Shown: piece after piece, positions 1 to 9,520 of the stretch
Layout: each line of letters opens with the position of its first letter
Position numbering within the stretch: position 1 is the first letter of the stretch
NCBI GenBank assembly: GCA_030447415.1
Contig: JAUJOZ010000020.1
Coordinates: 27,750 to 91,749, forward strand
Direction of reading: 5' to 3'
DNA from: Thermomicrobiales bacterium
Lineage (GTDB): Bacteria; Chloroflexota; Chloroflexia; Thermomicrobiales; UBA6265
DNA: 64,000 nt
Notes under the pieces: generated by a model
The model's database searches: none
Told to the model about the DNA's origin: nothing
The model's input: the letters and a program-made list of their open reading frames with translations, nothing else
Made by a program: the position numbers and the translations under genes

Positions 1-345
1 CCGGCCTCTGACGAGCGGAACCGTGGGGCGCTCCTCGCGGCGCTGATGGCGACACCTCCCGACCTGCGTGGCGCTCGCTTCCGGTGCGTGGTGGCGCTGG
101 CACGGCCGGACGGCGTCCTCGCGGTGGCAGAGGGAGTCTGTGAGGGTCGAATCGCCACCGAGCCTCGCGGCTCCGGTGGGTTCGGCTACGATCCAATCTT
201 CCTGCTCGACGACGGTCGGACGATGGCAGAACTGACGCCGGCCGAGAAAGACCGAACCAGCCACCGCTCCCGCGCGTACGGCGCCATATTGGCCCGTCTG
301 CTCGCTGAGCTGGAAGCGCCCAGCGACGCGGGGGCCAAAGGGTGA
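1..345 (+). CDS. rdgB: XTP/dITP diphosphatase, C-terminal part
   Basis: The reading frame is open from the first base, so the N-terminus lies outside the window. The visible 114 residues carry the family hallmarks: a DERNRGALLAAL-like helix, then GGFGYDPIF, then an E-K-x-x-x-SHRSRAYG motif near the end. RdgB/HAM1 enzymes hydrolyse non-canonical purine triphosphates (ITP, dITP, XTP) to monophosphates and keep them out of DNA and RNA. The stop overlaps the next gene by 4 bases (GTGA), indicating translational coupling. The ATG at 46 is internal to the domain, not the true start. Confidence 0.9.
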   Translation, partial: PASDERNRGALLAALMATPPDLRGARFRCVVALARPDGVLAVAEGVCEGRIATEPRGSGGFGYDPIFLLDDGRTMAELTPAEKDRTSHRSRAYGAILARLLAELEAPSDAGAKG

Positions 346-1601
346 CCGTGCATACCATCCGGGTCACAGCTGCACCGCCGTTCGTCGCTCCCGCGACCTT
401 TCGGGAGTGGCGAGAGCGCCTCCGAAGTCACGGCGTCCTGCCGGTGGTCGCCGTCGCCGGTTCACGGGGGAAAACAACCGTGGTCCGGCTGCTCGATGCC
501 ATCTATCGGTCCGCCGGACTCCGCACCGCGACCTGGACCAACCTCGGCGTCGAGATCAACGGTCGCCGTCAGCATGGGGAGCTTCACCCCTGGACGCGGG
601 CGCTCACCCGACTCACCGAGGGCGCTGTTGACATCGCTGTACAGGAGCTGGACTGGGCGACCGTTCACGCAGTCGGCCTGCCCGAGGCCATCTATCCGGT
701 CGTGGTCGTTACCAACGTCTGCGTCAATAACGAGGCCTGCCTCGCCCAGCCTGAGACGCAGCGGGCACTCCGCGCCATGCCATCGATCCTGGCCGCCGCG
801 CGGCGCGACGGAACGCTCGTGCTAAGCGGCGAGGATTACGCGGCCGGAGGCGCCGAGGTGGAGCGGGCAGTTCCGACAATCCTCGTGGCGCCAAGCGCGG
901 ACGCACCTCTCGTTCGCGCGCATCTCGATCGTGGAGGGACTGCCGCTTGGCTCAGCGCGGACGACCTTCGCGTAGGGACGAACACTCGTGCCGTGTCGCT
1001 CGGGACCTCGGCTGATATGAGCTTCGCGCTCCACGGTGCGGCCGGGTTCCAGATTCAAAACGGCCTGGTTGCCGCGGCGGTGGCCCACGCCTGTGGGCTG
1101 CCGGTCACGACCGCCTCGGAGATCCTTCGTGAGTTTAGCGCGCCGGCGCTGATGCTCGGCTCATTCAACGTCGTCCGCCTTGGTGAGGCAGTCGCCATTG
1201 TCGATCGAGCGTCGCCGCCTTGGTTTCTCCGTCCGTCCCTCCGTTCGGTGGCTCACCTTCCTCGCGGGCGCCTTGTCACCGTGATCGGTCGGTCAGCCGC
1301 CGTGGCACCACACGATTTGCCAGAGGTCGGTCGACTTCTCGGCCGAGCAAGCGACGCGCTGATCATGCACTCGGAGGCCGTCGAGCCGGATCGCGCCGCC
1401 GCGTTTCGGCGTGGCGTCGCATTGAATGACGTGCCACCGATCGTGATTCATGTGCCGACCGAGCGGCAGGCGATCAACCGCGCGCTGAAAACGGTTCGGC
1501 GAACGGACGTCATCTTCATCTTGGCGGACGACGCACTGAGCGTCCTCCGCACCCTGGAGCGGGCAAGAGCAGCCTCGCCGGCGGTGCAGCGGACGGCCTA
1601 G
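342..1601 (+). CDS. Mur ligase family protein (CapB/cyanophycin-synthetase-like)
   Basis: A 419-residue ATP-dependent ligase. Near residue 40 there is a Mur-type P-loop, AGSRGKTT, followed by a central domain with TNVCVNNEA, as in Mur ligases and poly-gamma-glutamate synthase CapB. The later GLVAAAVAHACGLP helix and GSFNVV segment resemble the linker and C-terminal domain of cyanophycin synthetase or Mur enzymes. It should form an amide bond between an acid and an amine at the cost of ATP, but the substrates cannot be told. The GTG start overlaps the rdgB stop by 4 bases, so the two are probably one operon. No other cell-wall gene is next to it. Confidence 0.7.
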   Translation: MTVHTIRVTAAPPFVAPATFREWRERLRSHGVLPVVAVAGSRGKTTVVRLLDAIYRSAGLRTATWTNLGVEINGRRQHGELHPWTRALTRLTEGAVDIAVQELDWATVHAVGLPEAIYPVVVVTNVCVNNEACLAQPETQRALRAMPSILAAARRDGTLVLSGEDYAAGGAEVERAVPTILVAPSADAPLVRAHLDRGGTAAWLSADDLRVGTNTRAVSLGTSADMSFALHGAAGFQIQNGLVAAAVAHACGLPVTTASEILREFSAPALMLGSFNVVRLGEAVAIVDRASPPWFLRPSLRSVAHLPRGRLVTVIGRSAAVAPHDLPEVGRLLGRASDALIMHSEAVEPDRAAAFRRGVALNDVPPIVIHVPTERQAINRALKTVRRTDVIFILADDALSVLRTLERARAASPAVQRTA

Positions 1602-1665
1602 TCTCTCCACTCAAGCGTGGAAGTTCGGCGGCGGTCTGGCAGGTCAGTCAAGCGGGGGCAGGGAA

Positions 1666-3342
1666 ATGGAAGCGCCGAGCAACGCGTCGGTTGCCGACAG
1701 CCTCGACCGCTACGCCCTCCTGCTCGAGCTGTCCGGGGAGAGCCCCTTCCGCGTCCGGGCGTATCAGCGGGCGGCGGAGGCGCTCCGCTCGCTTGTCGAA
1801 CCTCTTGCGCGCCTCCGCGACCAGAACCGGCTCGACGAGATTCCTGGTGTCGGCCGCGGGATCACAGCGGCCGTCAACGAACTGCTTGACACCGGTACGT
1901 ACCGGCCGCTGGACGAGCTTCAGAGCCGGCTCCCAATGTCGCTGCTCGACCTGCTTCGCGTTCCCGGCGTCGGCACCAAGACGGCGACGCGCCTGTATCA
2001 AGAGCTCGGGGTGGCCGACCTACCGGCGCTCGAAGCCGCCGTCGCCGATGGGCGACTCCGGGCGCTGAGCGGAATGGGCAAGGCAACAGAAGCTCGAATT
2101 CAGGTTGGCCTCGCGTCCCTCAAGCGGCGCACCGGGCGCATTCGCATTGGGACTGCCCTGCCAATGGGCCGCGCCATCGTCGCGGCCGTGGAAGCGCTCC
2201 TACCCGGCGCGGAAGCGAGCCTCGCAGGAAGCGTGCGCCGGATGGACGAGACGGTGGCCGACGTGGACGTGGTTGTCGCCGCCGTCGATCCGGCGGACTG
2301 CCTCTCGGCCGTGGCCCAGCTTCCCCAGATTGCCCGCGTCATCCAGCACCGCGACGGCCATCTCCGGGCCGAGCTGGCAGCCGGCCTTCCCCTTGATGTC
2401 TTCGTAGTGCCGCGGGACGTCTTTGGAACCGAGCTGGTCCGTGCCACTGGCTCCGGAGCCCACCTGGCCCAGTTGAACCACCCGCTCCTGGAGGCCCCGA
2501 GCGAAGACGAGGTGTACGCGGCGATGGGTTTGCCCCTCATCCCGCCGGAGTTACGCAACGGCGAGGACGAGCTTGCCTGGGCGAGTTCGGGTCGGTTGGC
2601 CAAACTCGTGCGCGCTGACGACGTCCGCGGCGAGTTCCACGCGCACACCACCTGGAGCGACGGGACCGGGTCGATTGCCCAGATGGCGACAGCGGCCCGC
2701 GCCTGCGGTTACGATTTTCTCGGCATATCCGACCATACGCGCAGCCTCGGCGTGGCCAACGGGCTCGACGAAACCCGTCTACGGGAGCAGCGGCGAGACA
2801 TTGACCTCGCCACCGGGGCCGGCGGCATTCGCCTGTTCCGAAGCGCCGAGGTCGAGGTCGCGCGTGACGGCCGCTTAGACTTCGACGACGCCACCCTCGC
2901 CTCGCTCGACATCGTCATCGCCTCGCTCCACGTCGGCCTGCGGCAACCACGGGCCGAGCTGACAAGCCGTCTGCTCCAGGTGCTCCGCAACCCACACGTC
3001 GACGTGATCGCCCACCCCAGTGGCCGCCTGATCGAGCAGAGAGAAGGTGGGGATTTCGATTGGGACGTCGTGTTCGCTGCTGCCGCCGAATCGGGAACAG
3101 CGCTGGAGATCAACGCCGACCCCGCGCGGCTCGACCTTCCCGCCGACCTCGCACGCCGGGCGCTCGATGCTGGCTGCCTCCTCACGATCAACGGCGACGC
3201 GCATCACCCGGATGGCATCGGCCGCCTCGAATACGGCATCGCCGTCGCCCGCCGGGCCGGCGCTATCCCGGAGCAGATCCTCAATTGCTGGTCTGTTGAA
3301 CAAATCGAGGCCTGGCTTGCCAACCGCGGTGGCCAGACCTGA
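1666..3342 (+). CDS. polX: DNA polymerase X with PHP exonuclease domain
   Basis: A 558-residue bacterial PolX, close to the usual 570-590. The N-terminal third has helix-hairpin-helix segments (IPGVGRGI, VPGVGTKTA). The nucleotidyltransferase core follows, with GSVRR near residue 188, the metal-binding pair in VADVDVVV and the third Asp in PLDVFVV. From about residue 320 a PHP domain begins (EFHAHTTWSDG, GISDHT), ending in TINGDAHHPDG. PolX fills short gaps in base-excision repair; the PHP domain gives a Mn-dependent 3'-5' exonuclease and AP-site processing. The ATG is preceded by a purine-rich CAGGGAA. It converges on dnaE across a 146-bp gap in which I see no clear T-tailed hairpin. Confidence 0.92.
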   Translation: MEAPSNASVADSLDRYALLLELSGESPFRVRAYQRAAEALRSLVEPLARLRDQNRLDEIPGVGRGITAAVNELLDTGTYRPLDELQSRLPMSLLDLLRVPGVGTKTATRLYQELGVADLPALEAAVADGRLRALSGMGKATEARIQVGLASLKRRTGRIRIGTALPMGRAIVAAVEALLPGAEASLAGSVRRMDETVADVDVVVAAVDPADCLSAVAQLPQIARVIQHRDGHLRAELAAGLPLDVFVVPRDVFGTELVRATGSGAHLAQLNHPLLEAPSEDEVYAAMGLPLIPPELRNGEDELAWASSGRLAKLVRADDVRGEFHAHTTWSDGTGSIAQMATAARACGYDFLGISDHTRSLGVANGLDETRLREQRRDIDLATGAGGIRLFRSAEVEVARDGRLDFDDATLASLDIVIASLHVGLRQPRAELTSRLLQVLRNPHVDVIAHPSGRLIEQREGGDFDWDVVFAAAAESGTALEINADPARLDLPADLARRALDAGCLLTINGDAHHPDGIGRLEYGIAVARRAGAIPEQILNCWSVEQIEAWLANRGGQT

Positions 3343-3488
3343 GCCGAGCCACCCCGCGGCGCTTTCTGAGCCCTCGGCCGATTCTTTCGCCCGCTCCCCG
3401 GTGACGCGGCAAGGGACGGGACACCCCTTAGCGTCGAGGTTTTTACCGAGCCGCATAAGCACGCCGGCACTGGTAGCCATCCCCGGCA

Positions 3489-6400
3489 TCAGGAGGCCAG
3501 GCGCGGCTCGTCCACGGCCACCCCGTCTCGGCCGAGGACGACGCGCAGCTCGTCGGCAAGCGCGTCCGTCCACTCCACGCGGCGCGCGCGACTCCGCAAT
3601 GCCACCTCGGCGCCCTGCCGCCGGACGTGAAGGACCACCACATCCTCGCCCTCATGACGGCGAAGGATTGCGTCAACTTCCTGCATCAGGCGGATGTCGG
3701 TCCAGACGTCCGACGACGTCGGCAAGCGAAGGTGCAATACCCGACTCGGGCTGGCTGCGACGGCGGGCGCAACATCGACGCTGGCGGTTTCGCAAACCAG
3801 CTGGAGTTGCTCACCCCGCCGCTCGATCTTCGCCACGACCTCCAGGATCGCGTCAGGTTGCCAAAGGTCGGCGAAGCGCTCGTAGCAGTCGGGGAAGACC
3901 ACCAACTCGATCGTACCGGTTAGGTCCTCAAACTCGATGATCGCCATCGTCCGGTTGGTCTTGGTCGTGATCCGTCGCACGCCCGTCACCATACCAATCA
4001 GCTTGACCTTCTCGTTCGGCGTTCGATCATCCAGTTCCACGATCTGGACGGTCCCCTGTCGCACGCCGGCGCCCATCACCTCCGACAGGGGGTGCGCGCT
4101 GAGGTAGAGCCCGAGAAGCTCCTTCTCCCAGGCAAGCAGATCCTTACGAGGGACCTCCGGCACGCCCGGCAGGGCGTTTGCGCGCGCTGGAAGCGGCGCC
4201 GTCTGAGCGACCTCGAAGAGGCCAATCTGGCCCCGCGCCTTCGCCCGCTGCCGCTGCTGTCCCGCGGCGATGCCGTGCTCCAGTCGGGCGAGCACCGCGG
4301 AGCGCGGCCCAAACCCGTCGAGAGCGCCGCACTTCGCGAGCGACTCAGCGACTCGACGGTTCACCACGGACCAGTCGACCGCGTCGCAGAACCCCTCCAA
4401 ATCGGCGAATCGGCCACCGGGTTGTGCGGCGCGGGCGGCGAGCACCGCGCGGACCGCCCCCTCGCCGGCATTCTTGACCGCGGCGAGACCGAAGCGCACG
4501 CCCTTTCGACCGTCGCTCACCGACTCCACCGCGAACTCTAAGTCGCTCGCGTTCACGTCGGGCGGGAGGACCGGAATACCAACGCGCCGGCACTCCACGA
4601 TGTTAAAGACGATCTTGTGGGTGTTCCCGATCTCGGTGGAGAGCAGGGCCGCCATGAACTCGACCGGGAAGTTCGCCTTGAGATAGGCCGTCTGGGCCGC
4701 GATGACGGCGTAGGCCGCACTGTGCGCCTTGTTGAAGCCATAGCCCGCGAAGCGCTCGATGACGTCGAAGGTCTCGCCCGCGAGCCCTTTGGCAACGCCG
4801 TGCTCGACACAGCCGGCGACGAAGCGGTCGCGGTACTTCGCCATCTCCTCGGGCAGCTTCTTGCCCATCGCTTTTCGCAGACCGTCCCCCTCCGCCATGG
4901 AGAAGCCGGCGAGGACGTTGGCGATGCGGATGATCTGTTCCTGATAGAGCGCCACCCCGTACGTCTCGGCCAGGATCGGTTCCATCTCCGGGTGCATGTA
5001 GGCAATAGCGGTCCGGCCGTGCTTGCGGGCGATGTAGTCGGGCGCCATCTCCATTGGTCCCGGCCGGATCAGGGCCATAAGGGCGATCAAATCCTCGAAG
5101 CAGGCCGGTGCGACGTCAACGGTCATCCGAGTCGTCATCCCGCCTTCTAGCTGGAAGACTCCAACCGTTTCACCTCGAGAGAGGAGTTCGTAACTCTTGG
5201 CGTCATCCAACGGGATTGTCTCAAGGGATATGTTGTTGCCGGATGCCTGCACCAGGGCCACGGCCTTGCCTAGCACCGTAAGCGTCCTTAACCCAAGAAA
5301 ATCCATCTTGAGCAGGCCGAGCGCTTCAAGCTGGCCCATCGGGTACTGGGTGGTAATTTCGCCCTCGCTCTTGCCCCCCGCCCGCTGCAGCGGCACATGG
5401 TCGACCAACGGGTCGCGTGAGATCACCACCCCCGCTGCGTGAGTCGAGGCGTGCCGCGCGATCCCCTCCACCTTGCGAGCCGCGTCCAGCAACTCGCGGA
5501 CGTCCGGGTCGCCGTCGTAGAGTGTTTTCAACTCCGGCACCCGCCCGAGCGCCCCCTCAATCGTGATCCCGGGACCCACTGGAATGAGCTTCGCGACACG
5601 ATCGGTGTCAGCGAAGCTGCGGCCCATCGCCCGACCCACGTCGCGCACGGACGCTTTCGCCGCCAACGTGCCAAACGTCACGATCTGGGCTACGCGCTCG
5701 TCGCCGTATTTACGGACGACGTACTCAATGACCTCGCTCCGCCGGTCGTCGGCGAAGTCGATGTCGATGTCGGGCATGGAGATTCGGGACGGGTTGAGGA
5801 AGCGCTCAAAGATCAGATCGTACTTCAGTGGATCGAGAGCAGTAATGTCGAGCGCGTACGTCACGATGCTCCCGGCGGCTGACCCTCGACCCGGCCCAAC
5901 GAGGATGCCATTGTCCCTGGCGAACCGAACGAAGTCCCAAACGACGAGGAAGTAGTTGGTGAAGCCCATCGACGCAATGACGCTCAGCTCGTAGGCGAGC
6001 CGCTCGCCGACGGCGCCCTCCTCGTGGCCGTACTTGCGACGCACGCCCTCACGGCAGAGTTCCTCCAGGTACGTCTCAGGCGTGCGCCCCGCGGGAACGT
6101 CGAAGGCCGGCAGGTGGTAGCCCTTGAAGCCGAGATCAAGGGAGCACATCTCGGCGATGCGGATCGTGTTTGAGAGCGCTTCCGGTACCTCCCCGAAGAC
6201 CCGCACCATCTCCTCGGGTCCTTTGAAGTACAGCTGGTCACTATCCGACTTCAGCCGCTTGGGGTCGCTCAGCGTGGTGTTCGTCTGCACGCATACCAAG
6301 AGTTCCTGCGCCGCGGCGTCCTCTTGGTTGCAATAGTGAACGTCGTTGGTGGCGACCACCGGTAAGCCAAGCTCGCGCGCGAGCGGGATGAGCTGGCGGT

Positions 6401-6947
6401 TCATCTCGATCTGGTCGCGTATGCCGTGGTCCTGAATCTCAATGAAGAAGCGGTCGGGACCAAAGATCTCCGCCAATTTGCCGGCATAGTCGCGGGCGAC
6501 TCCTGGGCGACCGTGGAGGAAGTTGTTCGCCACCGGACCGCCCAAACACGCCGAGGTCGCCACGATCCCATCGTGGTGCTCCTGCAACATGTCGAGGTCG
6601 ACGCGCGGCCGGTAGTAGTAGCCTTCAAGGCTCGCGCGCGACGTGAGCTTCAGGAGGTTTCGATAGCCGACCTCATTCTCTGCAAGCAGCAGGAGGTGGT
6701 ATGACTTGCGCTCCCGAGCCTTGACGCTCCCTTCCGCGAGGTAGGCCTCGACACCGACGATCGGGTGGAGGCCGGCTTTCGACGCCGCCTTGTACCAGTC
6801 CATCGCGGCGTACATGACCCCGTGGTCGGTGACGGCGACGTGCTGGATACCCTTCTCCCGTGCCCTTTTTACGTACTCATCGATGCGGCCCATGCCGTCG
6901 AGCAGCGAGAACTCGGTGTGCAGGTGAAGGTGCGCGAACTCCGCCAC
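3489..6947 (-). CDS. dnaE: DNA polymerase III alpha subunit
   Basis: A 1152-residue replicative polymerase of the DnaE1 type. It opens with the PHP domain (FAHLHLHTEFSLLDG), has the catalytic PDIDIDFADD motif near residue 395, and the PHP/palm features NSAAYAVIAAQTAYLK and GPGRGSAAGS. The C-terminus carries the OB-fold (KLIGMVTGVRRITTK, IEFEDLTGTIELVVFP). It copies the chromosome as part of the Pol III holoenzyme. The start is a GTG with GGAGG seven bases upstream. It is intact, without the frameshifts common in the accessory regions of this window. Confidence 0.97.
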   Translation of the reverse strand: MAEFAHLHLHTEFSLLDGMGRIDEYVKRAREKGIQHVAVTDHGVMYAAMDWYKAASKAGLHPIVGVEAYLAEGSVKARERKSYHLLLLAENEVGYRNLLKLTSRASLEGYYYRPRVDLDMLQEHHDGIVATSACLGGPVANNFLHGRPGVARDYAGKLAEIFGPDRFFIEIQDHGIRDQIEMNRQLIPLARELGLPVVATNDVHYCNQEDAAAQELLVCVQTNTTLSDPKRLKSDSDQLYFKGPEEMVRVFGEVPEALSNTIRIAEMCSLDLGFKGYHLPAFDVPAGRTPETYLEELCREGVRRKYGHEEGAVGERLAYELSVIASMGFTNYFLVVWDFVRFARDNGILVGPGRGSAAGSIVTYALDITALDPLKYDLIFERFLNPSRISMPDIDIDFADDRRSEVIEYVVRKYGDERVAQIVTFGTLAAKASVRDVGRAMGRSFADTDRVAKLIPVGPGITIEGALGRVPELKTLYDGDPDVRELLDAARKVEGIARHASTHAAGVVISRDPLVDHVPLQRAGGKSEGEITTQYPMGQLEALGLLKMDFLGLRTLTVLGKAVALVQASGNNISLETIPLDDAKSYELLSRGETVGVFQLEGGMTTRMTVDVAPACFEDLIALMALIRPGPMEMAPDYIARKHGRTAIAYMHPEMEPILAETYGVALYQEQIIRIANVLAGFSMAEGDGLRKAMGKKLPEEMAKYRDRFVAGCVEHGVAKGLAGETFDVIERFAGYGFNKAHSAAYAVIAAQTAYLKANFPVEFMAALLSTEIGNTHKIVFNIVECRRVGIPVLPPDVNASDLEFAVESVSDGRKGVRFGLAAVKNAGEGAVRAVLAARAAQPGGRFADLEGFCDAVDWSVVNRRVAESLAKCGALDGFGPRSAVLARLEHGIAAGQQRQRAKARGQIGLFEVAQTAPLPARANALPGVPEVPRKDLLAWEKELLGLYLSAHPLSEVMGAGVRQGTVQIVELDDRTPNEKVKLIGMVTGVRRITTKTNRTMAIIEFEDLTGTIELVVFPDCYERFADLWQPDAILEVVAKIERRGEQLQLVCETASVDVAPAVAASPSRVLHLRLPTSSDVWTDIRLMQEVDAILRRHEGEDVVVLHVRRQGAEVALRSRARRVEWTDALADELRVVLGRDGVAVDEPRLAS

Positions 6948-7490
6948 AATCGAGCCTCCGCCGGAGAGACAGCTGAGCCGGCTCCGGTTACCACCGGGAC
7001 CGACTCAGGAGGGTCGGCGAGGACAACCCTCACCGTATGTACGTACAGTACCACGCGCGGGGGACGGCGCGATGTTGAACGACGGTCGCGAGGTCGCGCG
7101 GCCAATTCTCGACCGGAAGGCGACTCCGCCGGTTGCGGGCAGGTCGGAGCTGAATTATGGGCGGTGTTTCCAGGCCCGCGGGCGCATCGCTAACGCCTTC
7201 CGCCGCCATCGCGGGCGACCTGCCTGTGGGCGACGAGTGAGCTTCGAGCAGGCAGTCGACCCGCCCCTGCGTACCGCCCACCAGGGCATCTACCGCTCAG
7301 CGACGCTGCAATTAGTCGGCGCGCCGAACCATGAAACCTACCCGACTGAGTCGGATTGCTCGATCGCCGATCGGGCGGTAGCACGGGACTTCGCTGGCGT
7401 CTCGGCGGCGTGTCCGGGTCTCTGCCGCGGTTAGTGCGTCACGCCCTCAGGCCTCGCCCGATCCCGGCGCCGCGGTAGTCGAGCGAATCG
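6948..7490. other. Intergenic region between dnaE and an XRE gene; no gene seen
   Basis: About 540 bp lie between the dnaE start and the 3' end of the next minus-strand gene. The longest open frame here, on the plus strand, has no recognisable domain and composition unlike its neighbours, so I do not call it. The only distinct signal is a short palindrome 91 bp upstream of dnaE. Confidence 0.5.
7038..7047. promoter_or_regulatory. Palindrome TGTACGTACA upstream of dnaE
   Basis: A perfect 10-bp palindrome inside an AT-richer patch (GTATGTACGTACAGTAC) about 90 bp upstream of the dnaE GTG. Its position suits an operator or promoter element for dnaE. It does not match the GAAC-N4-GTTC SOS box seen at 36,585, and I cannot name the binding protein. 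Confidence 0.25.
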
Positions 7491-7916
7491 CTACGCGGCC
7501 ACCCCCGAGAGGTCGCCGTTCGAGCGCGGTCGGAAAACGAAGCGCGCTTGCTCCGCCAGGAGGTGCAGCTGCTGCCGGAGCCGCTCCCGGTATTCAGCTG
7601 GCACTTCCTCGTTCTGAAGAACGTCCAGCACCTCGCCGATGACCGGCTCATCCGAGAGCAAACTCGAGATGTCGCGCGGCAGGAATCCCGCGGCCGCCAG
7701 GAGCGCGTCGTGCTCCGGGCGCGCCAGGTCCAGCGCCTCGGCGAGCTTCTCGACCGCCTCACGCGTCGGCATGCGGGCCCCGCTTTCGAGGCGGCTCACA
7801 TAGCTGTGGTCGAACTCTGCGCGCTCCGCGAGCTTGCTTTGTGACACCCGCCTCTGCTCTCGGAAGAGCTTGAGCTGCACTCCGAACTCCAACCCCATTC
7901 TCGCGCTGACGCTCAC
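7491..7916 (-). CDS. XRE-family transcriptional regulator
   Basis: A 141-residue protein with an N-terminal helix-turn-helix of the Xre/Cro type: LKLFREQRRVSQSKLAERAEFDHSYVSRLESGARMP is spread over residues 13-48, with the recognition helix at DHSYVSRLE. The rest is helical and ends in a low-complexity tail. The frame is open to 7979, but GAGGGG nine bases before a GTG at 7916 makes that the better start; the ATG at 7898 is the alternative. The likely role is a DNA-binding repressor; the target is unknown. It is a single gene on its strand. Confidence 0.7.
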   Translation of the reverse strand: MSVSARMGLEFGVQLKLFREQRRVSQSKLAERAEFDHSYVSRLESGARMPTREAVEKLAEALDLARPEHDALLAAAGFLPRDISSLLSDEPVIGEVLDVLQNEEVPAEYRERLRQQLHLLAEQARFVFRPRSNGDLSGVAA

Positions 7917-8562
7917 CGCTGGTCGCCCCTCTCGCCGCCGCCCGCCCGACACGGCCCTACTGTGCCATTGAGTCAACATGCGGGTGACTCTCCGGCATCA
8001 GTCTAACAGATGGTTGCCGAGCGGTCAAGCGGTTGTCCCCACTCTCCACACCTCCTCCCGGTTGATGTCAAATCATCGGCGCCTATCGACATCGCTGGCT
8101 CCGGTGGGATTACGGGTGACGCTTAGCTGGCTTTATGATGTCGTTAATCTGGCTTAACCTGTGCGTGGATAGAGGTGTGGCGGTGCACTTGCCCACCGGC
8201 TCGGTCGCCCGGGGGCCACCACAGCGCTCAGGATGCGCTCTGCTATACTCGCCGCGTGGCTGATCATCCCCTCACAAAGCGACAGTACGGCCGGCGAATG
8301 CGATCCCTGCAACGCCGTGCCGGCTCGTCGCTCGCTGCACGAAGCGCAGACCATGCGAGCAGGGTCATGGTCTTGTCACTGGCATCTCGAGAGGTAGCGC
8401 AGCGAACACGCCGGGGTGTGGCGGATGCACCGCCGACATTCTCAGTAAGCTCCGTCGCGGGATCATCTATCTGGAGCCCGGCAAACCCCCAGTCGTCAAG
8501 GCGCGGGGAGCCGGTAAGTATCGGCCTCTCCAGCGAGCATGCGCATCACGTTCGGACACTGG
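7917..8562. other. Leader region upstream of folD; no convincing gene
   Basis: About 650 bp between the XRE gene and folD. A TATACT hexamer at 8244-8249 could be a -10 box for a plus-strand transcript reading towards folD, with only a weak -35. An open frame from about 8175 covers the region, but its composition is poor and no domain is visible. A stretch around 8,440-8,520 reads as plausible protein in another frame (SKLRRGIIYLEPGKPPVV) but has no start, so it may be a remnant. The long leader fits cis-regulation of folD. Confidence 0.4.
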
Positions 8563-8614
8563 CCGGAGCGAGTACACCGTTGCCACGCCGGGACAACTTT
8601 GTTGGGTGCTCCGG
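8563..8614 (+). promoter_or_regulatory. Hairpin overlapping the folD ribosome-binding site
   Basis: CCGGAGC at 8563-8569 is perfectly complementary to GCTCCGG at 8608-8614, enclosing 38 nt. The 3' arm contains part of the GGAGG that precedes the folD start, so pairing would hide the Shine-Dalgarno sequence. This is the layout of a translational switch. The enclosed sequence has further short complementary stretches but does not match the tetrahydrofolate riboswitch consensus that I recall. Confidence 0.35.
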
Positions 8615-8617
8615 AGG

Positions 8618-9520
8618 ATGAGCGCCGCCATCCTAGGCGGCATGCCGATCGTTTCGCGGCTCCGCGTCGGCATTGAAGCCTCCATCGCCGACCTGGTCGC
8701 GCGCGGTGGCTCACCGCCGTCGTTGACCTCGCTCCTCGTCGGGCACAACCCGCCCGCGGAGGCTTACCGCGCTGCCATTGAGCGCAGCTTTCAGCGGCTA
8801 GGTATCGTCCACCGCGCGCGAGCGCTTCCGGCGAGGACGAGTCGGGACGAGCTCGTCGCCGAGCTCCGTCAACTCAACGGGGCCCGAGACGTGACCGGCG
8901 TCCTGGTCCTCATGCCGTTACCACCGCATCTTCACGCCGATCTGATCCTGGAGAATCTCTCGCCGCTGAAGGACGTCGACGGCATCACACCGACGAACGC
9001 CGGTCGCCTTCACCTTGGGCTCCCATCACTTCGCCCCAGCACCCCCCAAGGCGGACTTGAAGTGCTTGACCACTACAACATTCCTCTCGAAGGAAAGACG
9101 GCCGTCGTCGTCGGCCGCAGCAACGTCGTCGGTCGACCACTCGCCACGATGCTGACGCAACGCCACGCGACCGTCACCCTCTGCCACCGGCGCACCCGGG
9201 ATCTGGCGTCCCACACGCGACGTGCCGATCTTGTCGCCATGGCGACCGGCGTCCCCGGTCTCCTCCGGGCTGATATGATCAATCCGACGGCGACCGTGCT
9301 CGACTTCGGGATCAGCGTCGTCCAAGGCAAGCTCGTCGGCGACGTGGACTTTGCGACCGTGAGCCAGGCCGCCGCCGCGGTGACGCCTGTACCCGGCGGC
9401 ATTGGCCCGGTGACCACTCTCGTCCTCGCCCGCAACACGATCGCCGCCGGTTACGCAGCATTGAGTGGCGACCTCGACCATGTGGACCTCGCCGTCCACC
9501 ACCTTGAAGCGCCGTATTGA
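8618..9520 (+). CDS. folD: FolD-like protein lacking two catalytic residues
   Basis: A 300-residue protein aligning along the whole FolD fold (methylenetetrahydrofolate dehydrogenase/cyclohydrolase): LLVGHNPPAEAY, KDVDGITPTNAGRL, VVVGRSNVVGRPLA for NADP binding, and TPVPGGIGPVT. The motif around the catalytic lysine, normally Y-V-x-x-K, reads Y-R-A-A-I, so residue 54 is Ile. The VQLPLP motif reads VLMPLP, so the catalytic Gln is Met. Asp in KDVDG is kept. Such changes should cripple the cyclohydrolase and perhaps the dehydrogenase, unless chemistry is shifted. The ATG at 8618 fits the family N-terminus although GGAGG abuts it; a GTG at 8606 is in frame upstream. Confidence 0.85.
   Translation: MSAAILGGMPIVSRLRVGIEASIADLVARGGSPPSLTSLLVGHNPPAEAYRAAIERSFQRLGIVHRARALPARTSRDELVAELRQLNGARDVTGVLVLMPLPPHLHADLILENLSPLKDVDGITPTNAGRLHLGLPSLRPSTPQGGLEVLDHYNIPLEGKTAVVVGRSNVVGRPLATMLTQRHATVTLCHRRTRDLASHTRRADLVAMATGVPGLLRADMINPTATVLDFGISVVQGKLVGDVDFATVSQAAAAVTPVPGGIGPVTTLVLARNTIAAGYAALSGDLDHVDLAVHHLEAPY

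Noticed and set aside
7038..7047. SOS box for dnaE
   Set aside because: TGTACGTACA does not contain GAAC-N4-GTTC, the form seen at 36,585.
7072..7434. A 120-residue frame upstream of dnaE
   Set aside because: No domain, no ribosome-binding site, mixed composition.
8563..8617. Known tetrahydrofolate riboswitch
   Set aside because: The position and outer stem fit, but the internal conserved segments I recall are not present. It is kept only as an unnamed hairpin.
8175..8621. A 148-residue frame covering the folD leader
   Set aside because: Composition is unlike a protein and it runs into the folD start; a structured leader explains the region better.
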